A program made the position numbers and the translations under genes. A stretch of 64,000 nt of DNA from JALZAI01 sp038207565 (GTDB lineage: Bacteria > Actinomycetota > Actinomycetes > Mycobacteriales > Jatrophihabitantaceae): positions 1 to 64,000 of the forward strand of contig JBBQZQ010000019.1 in assembly GCA_038207565.1 (NCBI GenBank), read 5' to 3'. How positions within the stretch are numbered: the first letter of the stretch is position 1; every line of letters begins with the position of its first letter. This document shows, one piece after another, positions 35,703-43,431 of the stretch. Below the pieces are notes generated by a model. The model was given only the letters and a program-made list of their open reading frames with translations. It did no database searches and had not been told where the DNA came from.

Positions 35703-36130
35703 CGCATCGCTCTCGCGGTGAGCGCCCAGCCGGCCGTGACGGCGAGCACGCACAGCACGGCGGTTGACACGAGGTAGGCGAGTGCCGGCAGCACCCGTCC
35801 CGCCTGCAGCAACTGGTCCACGTCCACGACGAAGGTAGAGAAGGTCGTGTATCCGCCGAGGACTCCGACGCCCAGGAAGGGGCGCAACAGCGGGTGCACG
35901 CGCACCGCCGCGACGACGGCCATCAGCACGCCGATCAGAAGGCACCCGGTCCCGTTGATCAGCAACGTCGCCCACGGGAACGCGGCCGGTCCATGCGGCA
36001 GCCAGACGCCGAGCCCGTACCGAGCCTCCGCGCCGATCACCCCACCGGCGGCGACGGCCACCAGCATCGGCCGGTCGCGGGGCTCGCTCGCCGCAACGTC
36101 CGGATCGATGGGTGCGGAAGCAGCGTTCAT
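35699..36130 (-). CDS. crcB: Fluoride channel subunit CrcB/Fluc (first copy)
   Basis: 143 residues. 'GAEARYGLGVWLP', 'FPWATLLINGTGCLLIGVLM' and 'GVGVLGGYTTFSTFVVDV' are intact. ATG 36130 is taken over the preceding TTG codon. The gap to ygfZ is about 36 bases, too short for a fluoride riboswitch, so regulation is probably with ygfZ or constitutive. Confidence 0.92.
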   Translation of the reverse strand: MNAASAPIDPDVAASEPRDRPMLVAVAAGGVIGAEARYGLGVWLPHGPAAFPWATLLINGTGCLLIGVLMAVVAAVRVHPLLRPFLGVGVLGGYTTFSTFVVDVDQLLQAGRVLPALAYLVSTAVLCVLAVTAGWALTARAMR

Positions 36131-36166
36131 CAACTCACACGTTAGGCGACCCGATCAGGCGAGCCC

Positions 36167-37180
36167 TCAGAGCGCTCCGGCGTCGATCGCGACCGGTGAC
36201 CCGGCCACGCTCGGCGAGTCGTCGTTACCGAGCGACCGCTTGAGCACAGCCAGCGCGATCGGTCCCAGTTCGTGATGCTGGACGGCAGTCCCGAGGAAAC
36301 CGACCGCGCGCCCGTTCGCCTCGACCGGAGTACCTGCGGCCGGCGACTCGTCGGAATCGCCCGACAGGTGCAGCAGCACGAGGCGGCGAGGCGGTCGGCC
36401 GAGGTTGTGGACGCGGGCGACCGTCTCCTGGCCGCGGTAGCAACCCTTGTCCAGGTGGACGGCGGACCCGATCCAGCCGACCTCGTGGGGGATGGTGCGG
36501 TGGTCGGTCTCGAAACCGAGACGGGGACGCCGTGCCTCGACCCGCAGCGCCTCGTAAGCCCACAGCCCGGCCGGTTGAGCGCCCGCAGCATGCAGCCGGT
36601 CGAGGACCAGGGTGGCCGACTCGCGTGGCACCACCAGATCGGCGGCGTCCGATGACGGCCAGGCCATCCGGCGCGCGAATCCCCCGCCGTCCAGCGCGAC
36701 GGCGCGGTCGGCGTCGGGGACCGGCAGTCCGGCCGCGGTCAACATCTGCGGCGTCGCCGGCCCCACGACCGAGAGCACGGCCCAGTCGGCGCTCACGTCG
36801 ACAGGCTCGACGCGCTTGAGGAAACGCATCATCTGCAGGTATTTCAACACGGCGGGCGAGGCGCCCGGCTCGGTGTCGATCCAGAACGTGCCGTCGAGTT
36901 CCGCGCTCTGCCAGTGTTGCTCGACATGACCGTGCGGCGACAGGACGAGCGCCTCGCGCGCGTCCCCGTCGACCAGCCCGGACAGGTGCTGCGAGCAGAT
37001 CGAGTGCAGCCAGGGCAACCGGTCCGCGCCGGTGACCTGCAGAACGTCGCGGTTGGATCGGTCAACGACCCCGGCGGTCGTTGCCAGCACGCGCTGTTCG
37101 CCGAGCGGGTCGCCGTAGTGCCAGGGGAGCGGCGCATCCACGCCAGTCGCGGGGACGGCGCGCCCGACTTCGGTACTCAT
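36167..37180 (-). CDS. ygfZ: Folate-binding protein YgfZ (Fe-S cluster maintenance)
   Basis: 337 residues of the GcvT-like fold. The diagnostic motif KGCYRGQE is within 'AVHLDKGCYRGQETVARVHN'. YgfZ uses tetrahydrofolate to support certain Fe-S enzymes. It directly follows a Fur-family gene on the same strand (7 bases), a pairing also consistent with iron metabolism. Confidence 0.9.
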   Translation of the reverse strand: MSTEVGRAVPATGVDAPLPWHYGDPLGEQRVLATTAGVVDRSNRDVLQVTGADRLPWLHSICSQHLSGLVDGDAREALVLSPHGHVEQHWQSAELDGTFWIDTEPGASPAVLKYLQMMRFLKRVEPVDVSADWAVLSVVGPATPQMLTAAGLPVPDADRAVALDGGGFARRMAWPSSDAADLVVPRESATLVLDRLHAAGAQPAGLWAYEALRVEARRPRLGFETDHRTIPHEVGWIGSAVHLDKGCYRGQETVARVHNLGRPPRRLVLLHLSGDSDESPAAGTPVEANGRAVGFLGTAVQHHELGPIALAVLKRSLGNDDSPSVAGSPVAIDAGAL

Positions 37181-37187
37181 GACGGTG

Positions 37188-37661
37188 TCAATCAGTCTCG
37201 GCGGGGCTTTGTTCCGCGGACCGGTCGAGCTCCACGCAGTTGCGGCAGCGGCCGAACACCGTGAAGTGCGAGCGGTCCAGGGTGAACCCCTGCTCGTCGC
37301 GCAGCCGGTCCTCGAGGGCGTCCACGAGATCGGGCGGCACGTCCATCACCGATCCGCAGGAGTGGCACACGACATGGATGTGGTCGTCCTCGGCCGGCCG
37401 GAACGCCGGCGCGCCGTGATCGAGGTGCGCATGACGCACCAAGCCGAGTTCCTCGAGCAGTTCCAGCGTCCGGTACACCGTCGTCAGGTCGACGCCGCTG
37501 ACCGCGTCGTTGATCTGCTCCGGTGTGGCGTGCCCGAGCTCGCGCACCGCAGCGAGGATCCGCTCGCGCTGCGCGGTCACGCGCATCCCGCGCGAGCGCA
37601 GCCGTTCGGCCAGGTCGGGCCCGGTCACCGCCGAGTGCGAATGTCCGGTCACGCGTCCCAT
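37188..37661 (-). CDS. Fur-family metal-dependent regulator
   Basis: 157 residues. Winged helix 'RVTAQRERILAAVRELGHAT' and 'LTTVYRTLELLEELGLVRHA', then the dimerisation domain with 'DDHIHVVCHSCGSVMDV' and a second C-x-x-C ('FGRCRNCVEL'), which together bind structural zinc. Fur, Zur and PerR subtypes cannot be told apart by eye; the two CxxC pairs favour a Zur/Fur type. Confidence 0.9.
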   Translation of the reverse strand: MGRVTGHSHSAVTGPDLAERLRSRGMRVTAQRERILAAVRELGHATPEQINDAVSGVDLTTVYRTLELLEELGLVRHAHLDHGAPAFRPAEDDHIHVVCHSCGSVMDVPPDLVDALEDRLRDEQGFTLDRSHFTVFGRCRNCVELDRSAEQSPAETD

Positions 37662-37679
37662 GCTAGATAGGGTCGGGCC

Positions 37680-38531
37680 ATGACCGTGAGTGTTCTGGGC
37701 ATACTCGGCGCCGGCATCGTCGACCCGACCACTCCCGTCATTCAGGCCGACGACGCCGGCGTGACGCGCGGTGACGGCTGCTTCGAAGGCCTACGCATCC
37801 GCACCGACGGCGAAGGGGTCAGCGCAGTCGACAAGCTCGAGCGGCATCTGGCCCGGATGGGGCGATCGACCGCTGCCCTCGGCATACCGTTCGACGAGAC
37901 CGCATGGCGCGGACTTGTCCAGCAGGCCTGCGCGGTGTGGACCACACCCGGCGAGGCGGCCCTCAAGCTCGTGCAGACCCGCGGCCCGCTCGACGGCCGG
38001 GCCACAGGATTCCTGACCGTCTCGCCGCTGCCGGCGGACTATCCACGCCAGCGTCGAGACGGGCTCCGCGTGGTCTCGCTCGCGCGGGGGCTGACCACGC
38101 ACGCGTTCGCGGACGCACCGTGGCTGCTGGGCGGGGTGAAGACGCTGTCGTACGCGGTGAACATGGCTGCCCAGCGCGAGGCCGAGCGCCGCGGAGCCGA
38201 CGAGACGATCTTCGTGGCCGCCGACGGAACCGTGCTGGAGGCTCCGACCGGGTCGGTCGTCTGGGCGGTCGGGACGTCGTTGCACACGACGCCCACGGGC
38301 GATACGGGCATTCTCGCCGGCACCACCCAGCAGCTGCTCTTCGAACGGGCCGCCGCGGCGGACTGGACGACGCACGAGACGCTCGCCACCCTGGAAGACC
38401 TGCACGCGGCCGACGTCGTGTGGGTGATCAGCAGCGTGCGCGGACCCGTCGACATCGTCGAACTCGACGGCAAGCAGCGAGCCCGCATGCCCGGCGTCGA
38501 CAGCGAGATCCGCATCCTTTGCAACTTCTGA
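37680..38531 (+). CDS. pabC: Aminodeoxychorismate lyase / branched-chain aminotransferase class IV
   Basis: 283 residues, fold-type IV PLP enzyme. 'DAGVTRGDGCFEGLRI' at the N-terminus, catalytic Lys in 'LGGVKTLSYAVNM', 'ADETIFVAADGTVLEAPTGS' and 'GTTQQLLFERA'. In mycobacteria this gene stands between ygfZ and the nitrobindin gene, as here. It is expected to release p-aminobenzoate for folate synthesis. A general aminotransferase is the alternative. Confidence 0.83.
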   Translation: MTVSVLGILGAGIVDPTTPVIQADDAGVTRGDGCFEGLRIRTDGEGVSAVDKLERHLARMGRSTAALGIPFDETAWRGLVQQACAVWTTPGEAALKLVQTRGPLDGRATGFLTVSPLPADYPRQRRDGLRVVSLARGLTTHAFADAPWLLGGVKTLSYAVNMAAQREAERRGADETIFVAADGTVLEAPTGSVVWAVGTSLHTTPTGDTGILAGTTQQLLFERAAAADWTTHETLATLEDLHAADVVWVISSVRGPVDIVELDGKQRARMPGVDSEIRILCNF

Positions 38532-38541
38532 GCAAACACCG

Positions 38542-38571
38542 TTGCCGGGACTTGCGCTCGCGTCGTACCGT
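38542..38571 (+). promoter_or_regulatory. Candidate promoter for a structured RNA
   Basis: TTGCCG and TACCGT are 18 bases apart, 11 bases after the pabC stop. Transcription would begin near 38578 and run into the hairpin at 38730-38792. Pattern-based only. Confidence 0.45.
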
Positions 38572-38577
38572 GGCCGT

Positions 38578-38795
38578 ACACGAGAGAGGGGGTGGTCCAG
38601 AGTTGAATACTTCTAGGACACGTGAGGTGGCTGTCCGCTAGCCGCTGTACCGCAACGGACTGCGTGGCATCTGGATTCCCTGCCCCTTCGCGAGCGATCG
38701 CGGCGGCCCAGCAATCCCAGGCAGCTACCCGGCCCCGAGTCGTCGGCCCGTCCAGCCGACCCACGCGCCCGCGTGGAAGCGACTCGGGGCCGCTT
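38578..38795 (+). ncRNA. Candidate structured non-coding RNA or short-peptide transcript
   Basis: About 215 bases between pabC and nitrobindin, bounded by a promoter-like sequence and a 13-bp hairpin. It contains GTCCG...CGGAC and other self-complementary segments. It also has a possible 12-codon frame (TTG 38603, MNTSRTREVAVR, stop 38639-38641) behind a purine-rich GAGAGAGGGGG ribosome-site-like stretch. I do not recognise an Rfam family. It may be an sRNA, a leader or a small-protein mRNA. Confidence 0.4.
38730..38792. terminator. Hairpin between candidate RNA and nitrobindin gene
   Basis: CGGCCCCGAGTCG pairs perfectly with CGACTCGGGGCCG across a ~37-base loop that itself holds two small hairpins. 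It lies at the junction of converging transcription and could stop both. Confidence 0.6.
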
Positions 38796-39346
38796 CATGC
38801 CCCCAAGGTCCGCTCCAGGTGGGTCCGCTCCAGGTGGGTCCGCTCCAGGTGGGCGCTCAGATGCGGCGCCATCGCGCGTCCGTCGGGAGCCAATTCGCTG
38901 GCGTAACCGAGGGTGCTGCCGGTGACCGCGTACAGGCGTCGTTCGGCATCGACCTGCAAGCCGGACGGCGCGTGTGCCGTCGAGATCGTCGCGATATCCC
39001 AGCGCTGGTCGCCCGCCGTCCCCGCGTACACCAGCGCCTGCCCGGTATTGGACGCGAGCACCACCTCGACATCGTCCGGTGCCGCACCCGCGCGCCAGAA
39101 CCCCGACTCCCGCCACGCCTGGCGAATGACGGCGCCGTCGCCGTCCACGAGCCACGCCCGCGACTCGTAGGCGAGGAAGGGACGTCCGTCATGGACGAAG
39201 CTGATCTGCTGGCCGAAGGCGAACTGCGCGCCGTCGGGCGTTGTCCCCTGGCCCGCTCCCGTCCACACACCCACGAGCGGGAGCAGCGCAAGCAGGGCCT
39301 CGTGGAGCGGCGGCCCCGAGCGCAGGTCGGCGGTGTCCGCGGCCAC
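38795..39346 (-). CDS. Nitrobindin-like heme-binding beta-barrel protein
   Basis: 183 residues, DUF1794/FABP-like barrel (Rv0813c type by neighbourhood). 'GVWTGAGQGTTPDGAQF' is the N-terminal signature and 'PHLSAHLERT' near the end should supply the axial heme His. Family members bind ferric heme and act on peroxynitrite or NO. The C-terminus is extended by two extra HLERT units from a 15-bp repeat. It starts two bases from a tiny membrane protein gene. Confidence 0.85.
   Translation of the reverse strand: MAADTADLRSGPPLHEALLALLPLVGVWTGAGQGTTPDGAQFAFGQQISFVHDGRPFLAYESRAWLVDGDGAVIRQAWRESGFWRAGAAPDDVEVVLASNTGQALVYAGTAGDQRWDIATISTAHAPSGLQVDAERRLYAVTGSTLGYASELAPDGRAMAPHLSAHLERTHLERTHLERTLGA
38807..38851. 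repeat. 15-bp tandem repeat, three perfect copies, in the nitrobindin 3' end
   Basis: The unit GGTCCGCTCCAGGTG occurs at 38807-38821, 38822-38836 and 38837-38851. It encodes three HLERT pentapeptides at the protein's C-terminus. Perfect identity indicates a recent expansion. Confidence 0.92.
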
Positions 39347-39348
39347 CG

Positions 39349-39447
39349 CTACCGCTGGCCGGCGAAGAGCTTGGTGAGGATGTAGATCGAGACTGCGGCG
39401 ATCGCCACGAACGTCCCGATCAGCAGCACGAGGTACGCGATCTCCAT
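39349..39447 (-). CDS. 32-residue single-pass membrane peptide
   Basis: ATG 39447 opens a 32-residue protein that is almost entirely one hydrophobic helix ('MEIAYLVLLIGTFVAIAAVS') followed by a short basic tail ('LTKLFAGQR'). It stops two bases before the nitrobindin start, so the two are likely co-translated. The compact, purposeful sequence suggests a real gene, of unknown role. Confidence 0.6.
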   Translation of the reverse strand: MEIAYLVLLIGTFVAIAAVSIYILTKLFAGQR

Positions 39448-39465
39448 GAGGTCCACAATATCCGC

Positions 39466-39840
39466 ATGACCGCGCAAACCCCGCGTCCCCTCATCGTGAA
39501 GTGCACCGCCGGGGCGGAGGACACCGAACGTTGCAACCAGGCGTTCACCGTGGCGGCGACTGCGCTCGCGTCCGGCGCGGCGGTATCGCTGTGGCTGACC
39601 GGCGAGGCGGCCTGGCTGGCATTGCCCGGCCGCGCCGAAATGGTGGTACTCGCGCACTCGGCGCCGCTCGCCGACCTGCGTGATGCGCTGCTGGCGGCGG
39701 ACGCGGTAACGGTCTGCACGCAGTGCGCCGCCCGTCGCGGCATCGAGCAGGCGCACCTGCTGCCGGGGGCGCGGATCGCCGGCAGCGCGTCCTTCGTCGA
39801 CGAGGTGCTGCGCGACGCCGCCCAGGCCCTCGTCTACTGA
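39466..39840 (+). CDS. DsrE/DsrF-like family protein
   Basis: 124 residues. 'LIVKCTAGAEDTERCNQAFT' and 'VTVCTQCAARRGIE' with paired cysteines place it in the DsrE-like group, small sulfur-relay proteins. Its neighbours sseC and cysA are also sulfur-transfer genes, so a role in sulfur trafficking is plausible. ATG 39466 lies 19 bases from the divergent small membrane peptide start. Confidence 0.78.
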   Translation: MTAQTPRPLIVKCTAGAEDTERCNQAFTVAATALASGAAVSLWLTGEAAWLALPGRAEMVVLAHSAPLADLRDALLAADAVTVCTQCAARRGIEQAHLLPGARIAGSASFVDEVLRDAAQALVY

Positions 39841-39850
39841 CGGCCCGCGG

Positions 39851-39882
39851 ACGGTGTTGGCCCCGTACGGTGTTGGCCCCGT
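39851..39882. repeat. 16-bp direct duplication
   Basis: ACGGTGTTGGCCCCGT occurs twice in tandem (39851-39866 and 39867-39882). The second copy contributes to the left arm of the adjacent terminator hairpin. Confidence 0.85.
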
Positions 39883-39923
39883 AGCAGGGCGACACGCCGT
39901 GGCGCACCCTGCTACGGGGCCAA
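39873..39923. terminator. Bidirectional terminator hairpin between dsrE-like gene and sseC
   Basis: TTGGCCCCGTAGCAGGG and CCCTGCTACGGGGCCAA form a 17-bp perfect stem with a 17-base loop, between two convergent genes. No T-tract is present, as is common in high-GC actinobacteria. Confidence 0.75.
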
Positions 39924-39941
39924 GGGGAGGTGGGTCGAGCG

Positions 39942-40241
39942 CTACTGCAGGGTGAGCGGCGATTCCAGCAATCCGGGCTCCTCGGCGGTGACCTCGCGGC
40001 GGACCTTGCCGTCGCGGTGCAGCACCGAGAGCGTCCACGTGCCCGGCGCGGCGAAGAACCGGTAGTCACCGGTCGCCGAAGTGACGACCTCAGCGGTGAA
40101 TTCGCCGGTGCCGTCGAGCAGGCGGACGTACGCGCCGGGTACCGGCGCATCGTCCTTCGACACGACCCCGTAGATCACGGTCTCCTTCTCCAGATCTATG
40201 CCTGCGGGAAGGGTGGGCGTCTGGGCAGGTGCTCCGCACAT
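39942..40241 (-). CDS. sseC: DUF1416 protein SseC
   Basis: 99 residues. 'MCGAPAQTPTLPAGIDLEKE' and 'GAYVRLLDGTGEFTAEVVTS' show the DUF1416 beta-sandwich that always accompanies actinobacterial thiosulfate sulfurtransferase genes. The start ATG 40241 lies directly after the cysA stop (40243-40245), so the two are coupled. Precise role unknown. Confidence 0.92.
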   Translation of the reverse strand: MCGAPAQTPTLPAGIDLEKETVIYGVVSKDDAPVPGAYVRLLDGTGEFTAEVVTSATGDYRFFAAPGTWTLSVLHRDGKVRREVTAEEPGLLESPLTLQ

Positions 40242-40242
40242 A

Positions 40243-41076
40243 TCAGGCACCCTTCTCGATCGGGACGCCGACCAGCGAGCCGTACTCGGTCCACGAGCCG
40301 TCGTAGTTCTTGACATTCTGGTGCCCGAGCAGCTCGTGCAGGGCGAACCAGGTGTGGCTCGAGCGTTCGCCGATGCGGCAGTAGGCAATAGTGTCCTTGC
40401 CGTCGTCGAGGCCTTCGTCGCCGTAGAGCTTGGTCAGCTCGTCGTCGGACTTGAACGTGCCGTCTTCGTTGGCAGCCTTGCTCCACGGGACATTCAGCGC
40501 GGTGGGGATGTGGCCCCCGCGCTGCGACTGCTCCTGAGGCAGGTGCGCCGGCGCGAGCAGCTTGCCCGAGAACTCGTCCGGTGAGCGGACGTCGACGAGG
40601 TTCAGGGTGCCGATCGCAGCGATCACCTCGTCGCGGAACGCGCGGATCGAGGTGTCCTGATCCTTGGCCGTATAGGACGTCTTCGGCCGGTCGACACTGT
40701 CCTTGGACAGCTCGCGACCGTCCAGCTCCCACTTCTTGCGACCGCCGTCGAGCAGCTTCACCGCATCGTGGCCGTAGAGCTTGAAATACCAGTACGCGTA
40801 GGCCGCAAACCAGTTGTTGTTGCCGCCGTAGAGCACGACGGTGTCGTCGTCGGCGATCCCCTTCTCGGAAAGGAGCGCCTCAAACTGCTCCTTGTCCACG
40901 AAGTCACGCCGGATCTGGTCCTGCAGCTCGGTCTTCCAGTCCAGCTTCACGGCGCCGGGCAGATGGCCACCGTCGTAGGCCGAGGTGTCCTCGTCGACCT
41001 CGACGAAGACCACCCCCGCGGTGTTCAGGTTCTGTTCGGCCCAGTCGACCGAGACGAGCACGTCAGCGCGGCTCAT
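40243..41076 (-). CDS. cysA: Thiosulfate sulfurtransferase (rhodanese, CysA2 type)
   Basis: 277 residues with two rhodanese domains. The C-terminal domain holds the active-site Cys233 in 'AYCRIGERSSHTWF'; the N-terminal domain has 'VVLYGGNNNWFAAYAYW' with no Cys, as normal. It transfers sulfane sulfur from thiosulfate. AAGGAG lies 9 bases before ATG 41076. A Cys-rich leader peptide is encoded ~110 bases upstream. Confidence 0.93.
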   Translation of the reverse strand: MSRADVLVSVDWAEQNLNTAGVVFVEVDEDTSAYDGGHLPGAVKLDWKTELQDQIRRDFVDKEQFEALLSEKGIADDDTVVLYGGNNNWFAAYAYWYFKLYGHDAVKLLDGGRKKWELDGRELSKDSVDRPKTSYTAKDQDTSIRAFRDEVIAAIGTLNLVDVRSPDEFSGKLLAPAHLPQEQSQRGGHIPTALNVPWSKAANEDGTFKSDDELTKLYGDEGLDDGKDTIAYCRIGERSSHTWFALHELLGHQNVKNYDGSWTEYGSLVGVPIEKGA

Positions 41077-41185
41077 GATGGTTTTCTCCTTGAGTTGGGT
41101 GCAGCACGAAACAACGTCGCGGGGCATCACCGATGCCCGGCGAGGAGGCCGACAACGCCGCCCGCAGGCGCAGGACGTCAGCCGG

Positions 41186-41260
41186 TCAAGAAAGTCGACA
41201 CAGGCAGCTGCCCACACGGCACAGGTCGACCGTGCGGCGGGAGGTGAGCGAAATGCTCAC
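41186..41260 (-). CDS. Cys-rich leader peptide upstream of cysA
   Basis: A 24-residue frame from GTG 41260 ends in TVDLCRVGSCLCRLS, with three Cys codons close to the stop. This matches the polycysteine leader peptides found before sulfur genes in actinobacteria, where ribosome stalling at Cys codons reports low cysteine and raises downstream expression (described for mycobacteria). An ATG at 41281 would give 31 residues. The ~110 bases that follow contain GC-rich complementary segments. Confidence 0.78.
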   Translation of the reverse strand: MSISLTSRRTVDLCRVGSCLCRLS

Positions 41261-41367
41261 AGCGCAGAGCGCGATGCCCATGGCCACAGGGTAACCGGCG
41301 GGTCGCTGGACGGCGACACCGTGGGACGGTTGTCTCAGTCTTCGGGATCGGTCATCGCGAGCGGGTC

Positions 41368-42219
41368 TCAGGCACGGACCGCTGAGCACAGCAGGAACGC
41401 GACCGGCGCCAGGAAGCTGAGCGACACCAGCACGCCGATCGCCGGTCGGACGCGCCGCGCGAAGCCCGAGTCCGTCGGCGGCGCGACGGTCTCCACGTAG
41501 GCAACTGCGATCGCGAGAAGCGCGATCAGCGCGCCGAGTGACGCGCCGACGAGAAGGCCACGGCCGTCGGCGAACTCGGTCACGTCCCGCAGGGTCAGCT
41601 GACCTGCTGCCGCGCCGACGAGGGCGGACCCCAGCACTGCGAGCAGGCCGCGCGGGACGTCGGCGTCCAGGCGCGGCGCGGCGACCGCGCTGTCGACCAG
41701 GTAGCCCGCGATCAGCGCGGCGGCGCCGACAATGACAACCGCGGACGCCACGTCCGGGCCCGCCACGCTCCCGAACTCGTGCCGCACCTGCAACAGTGCC
41801 GGCAGTGCCACCTCGGCCAGCACCAGCAAAGCGATGAGCCCGAGCGAGTCGAGCAGGCGCACCCGCGCGGCGCCGCGCCACAGCTGGTGAACGAACATGA
41901 CCGGCACGGCGAGCCCGAGAACGGCCAGCAGCGTCCCGAGGCGACTGTGCGGCCACACCGACACCGCGACATCCGCCGCGGCGGAGGCTGCGCCGCCGAT
42001 GACCAGCGCGCCGAGCCAGCCGGGAACGGCGAGCCCGAACACGACGCCGAAGGCGAGCAGGGCCTGCACCGCGCCGACGCCGGCGAGCAGCTCGAGTGCC
42101 CCCGCGCGGGCTGTGAGGGCCAGCAAGCCTCCGACCACGATCGCGACTGCGATGCTGCCGGAGAAGTCGAAGCGGACGTCCGAGTCACCGTCGTCGGCCA
42201 GGTTACTCACGGCTGTCAT
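41368..42219 (-). CDS. Multi-pass membrane protein, function unknown
   Basis: 283 residues with about nine Ala/Leu/Val-rich membrane helices and no charged catalytic motif that I recognise. ATG 42219 is taken as start. It lies where mycobacteria carry an uncharacterised membrane or thioredoxin-like gene between cysA and glnR. No transporter signature is visible. Confidence 0.65.
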   Translation of the reverse strand: MTAVSNLADDGDSDVRFDFSGSIAVAIVVGGLLALTARAGALELLAGVGAVQALLAFGVVFGLAVPGWLGALVIGGAASAAADVAVSVWPHSRLGTLLAVLGLAVPVMFVHQLWRGAARVRLLDSLGLIALLVLAEVALPALLQVRHEFGSVAGPDVASAVVIVGAAALIAGYLVDSAVAAPRLDADVPRGLLAVLGSALVGAAAGQLTLRDVTEFADGRGLLVGASLGALIALLAIAVAYVETVAPPTDSGFARRVRPAIGVLVSLSFLAPVAFLLCSAVRA

Positions 42220-42309
42220 GGTCGCAGACAGCGCCGGCGCGCACGTTCGCATCGGGCGGGTGCCCTTCTCGAACCAGCGACCCGGTGAGCTCGCGCTGGC
42301 GACGTGGGT

Positions 42310-42542
42310 GTAGCCCCGCTGCGAGTGCCCGGCAGATGGTCTGGACGTAAGGGGCGCGGGCCGATCCGGTGAATCCGTGCGCCACGACGCAGCCCAGATC
42401 GGTCCCAGTGCAGTACCGGGTCCCAGTGCAGTACCGGGTCCCAGTGCAGTCCCGGGTCCCAGTGCAGTCCCGGGTCCCAGTGCAGTGCGGACAACGCCAC
42501 GCCGTCGGACGCGCCGAGGGTGACGACGCGAGCAGAGGACAC
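42310..42542 (-). pseudogene. Alpha/beta hydrolase remnant, frameshifted and truncated
   Basis: From GTG 42542 the frame reads 'SSARVVTLGASDGVALSALH', the first strands of an alpha/beta hydrolase, then five WDP-type repeats. About 42400, a different frame continues with 'DLGCVVAHGFTGSARAPYVQ' and 'TICRALAAG', the oxyanion-loop region of the same fold. The catalytic Ser, Asp and His parts are absent. So the gene has a frameshift at the repeat and a 3' deletion. Confidence 0.75.
42402..42490. repeat. 18-bp tandem repeat, nearly five copies
   Basis: The unit GTCCCAGTGCAGTACCGG begins at 42402 and repeats at 42420, 42438, 42456 and (partial) 42474, with A/C variation at one site. It sits inside the decayed hydrolase frame, where it adds HWDP-containing hexapeptides. 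Confidence 0.92.
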
Positions 42543-42660
42543 GACAGCTATCCTGTCGAGGACGACACCGTCAGGGCAGCGTCGCCCCTGTCAGCACTCC
42601 ACCCGGTCGTGAGACCGACGCAGTGAGCCGACCGTAGCGACCAGCCAACCTGGAGGCCCC

Positions 42661-43410
42661 GTGGACCTCACCCTTCTGACGACCGCCCGGCAGCAGCCCA
42701 CCGCTGAGGTGCTGCCTGCGCTGGGTCTCCTACCACACCGCGTCACCGTGCTGCCGCTCGACGCGTCTGCATTGGTGGATCGTCCACTCGGGGATGCAAT
42801 CCTCCTGGACGGCCGCCGCGATCTGGCGACGGCACGCGGCTTCACGCGCGTGCTCACCGCAATGGGTGTGACGGTGCCGACGGTCGCTGTGCTCACCGAG
42901 GGCGGGCTCATCGCCTTGTCCGCGGAGTGGACCGTCAACGACATCATTCTCGATACGGCCGGCCCGGCAGAACTCGATGCCCGCCTCCGGCTGGCGATCG
43001 AGCGATGCGCGTCGTCGACCGAGCAGGCACCCGAGCATGTCGACATCGGCGACCTGACGATCGACGAAACGACGTACTCGGCGAAGCTCTCGGGTGCCTC
43101 GCTCGACCTCACCTACAAGGAGTTCGAGCTGCTGAAGTTCCTCGCCCAGCACCCGGGCCGGGTCTTCACCCGCTCGCACCTGGTGCAGGAGGTATGGGGT
43201 TACGACTACTTCGGTGGCACCCGCACCGTCGACGTGCACGTGCGACGGCTGCGGGCCAAGCTCGGTCCCGAGCACGAGTCGATGATCGGCACCGTCCGCA
43301 ACGTCGGCTACAAGTTCGTGCGTCCCAGCGCCGAGATCGTCACGCGGTCGGCTGTCACCGAGCGCGCGGCTGCGTCCTCCGTGGACCGGGCCGTCGAGAA
43401 CTCCCGCTGA
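42661..43410 (+). CDS. glnR: GlnR-like atypical OmpR-family regulator
   Basis: 249 residues. The N-terminal receiver-like domain lacks the usual acidic pocket and Lys; it keeps an Asp in 'AILLDGRRD'. The winged helix is canonical: 'LDLTYKEFELLKFLAQHPGR' and 'VDVHVRRLRAKLGPEHESMI'. It matches GlnR, the nitrogen regulator, and sits directly before mshD as in mycobacteria. GGAGG precedes GTG 42661. Confidence 0.85.
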   Translation: MDLTLLTTARQQPTAEVLPALGLLPHRVTVLPLDASALVDRPLGDAILLDGRRDLATARGFTRVLTAMGVTVPTVAVLTEGGLIALSAEWTVNDIILDTAGPAELDARLRLAIERCASSTEQAPEHVDIGDLTIDETTYSAKLSGASLDLTYKEFELLKFLAQHPGRVFTRSHLVQEVWGYDYFGGTRTVDVHVRRLRAKLGPEHESMIGTVRNVGYKFVRPSAEIVTRSAVTERAAASSVDRAVENSR

Positions 43411-43431
43411 TCGGGCACTAGCCTGCGGGAC

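Larger units (their letters stand above)
42252..42660. other. Region between membrane protein and glnR
   Basis: About 400 bases containing only the hydrolase remnant, its 18-bp repeats and, at the right end, the glnR ribosome site (GGAGG at 42651-42655). No intact gene. Confidence 0.5.

Noticed and set aside
35699..36166. Fluoride riboswitch before crcB
   Set aside because: Only about 36 bases separate ygfZ and crcB, and no matching fold is seen.
42402..42490. Possible CRISPR or iteron origin
   Set aside because: 18-bp units without spacers, in frame within a decayed gene; no replication gene near.
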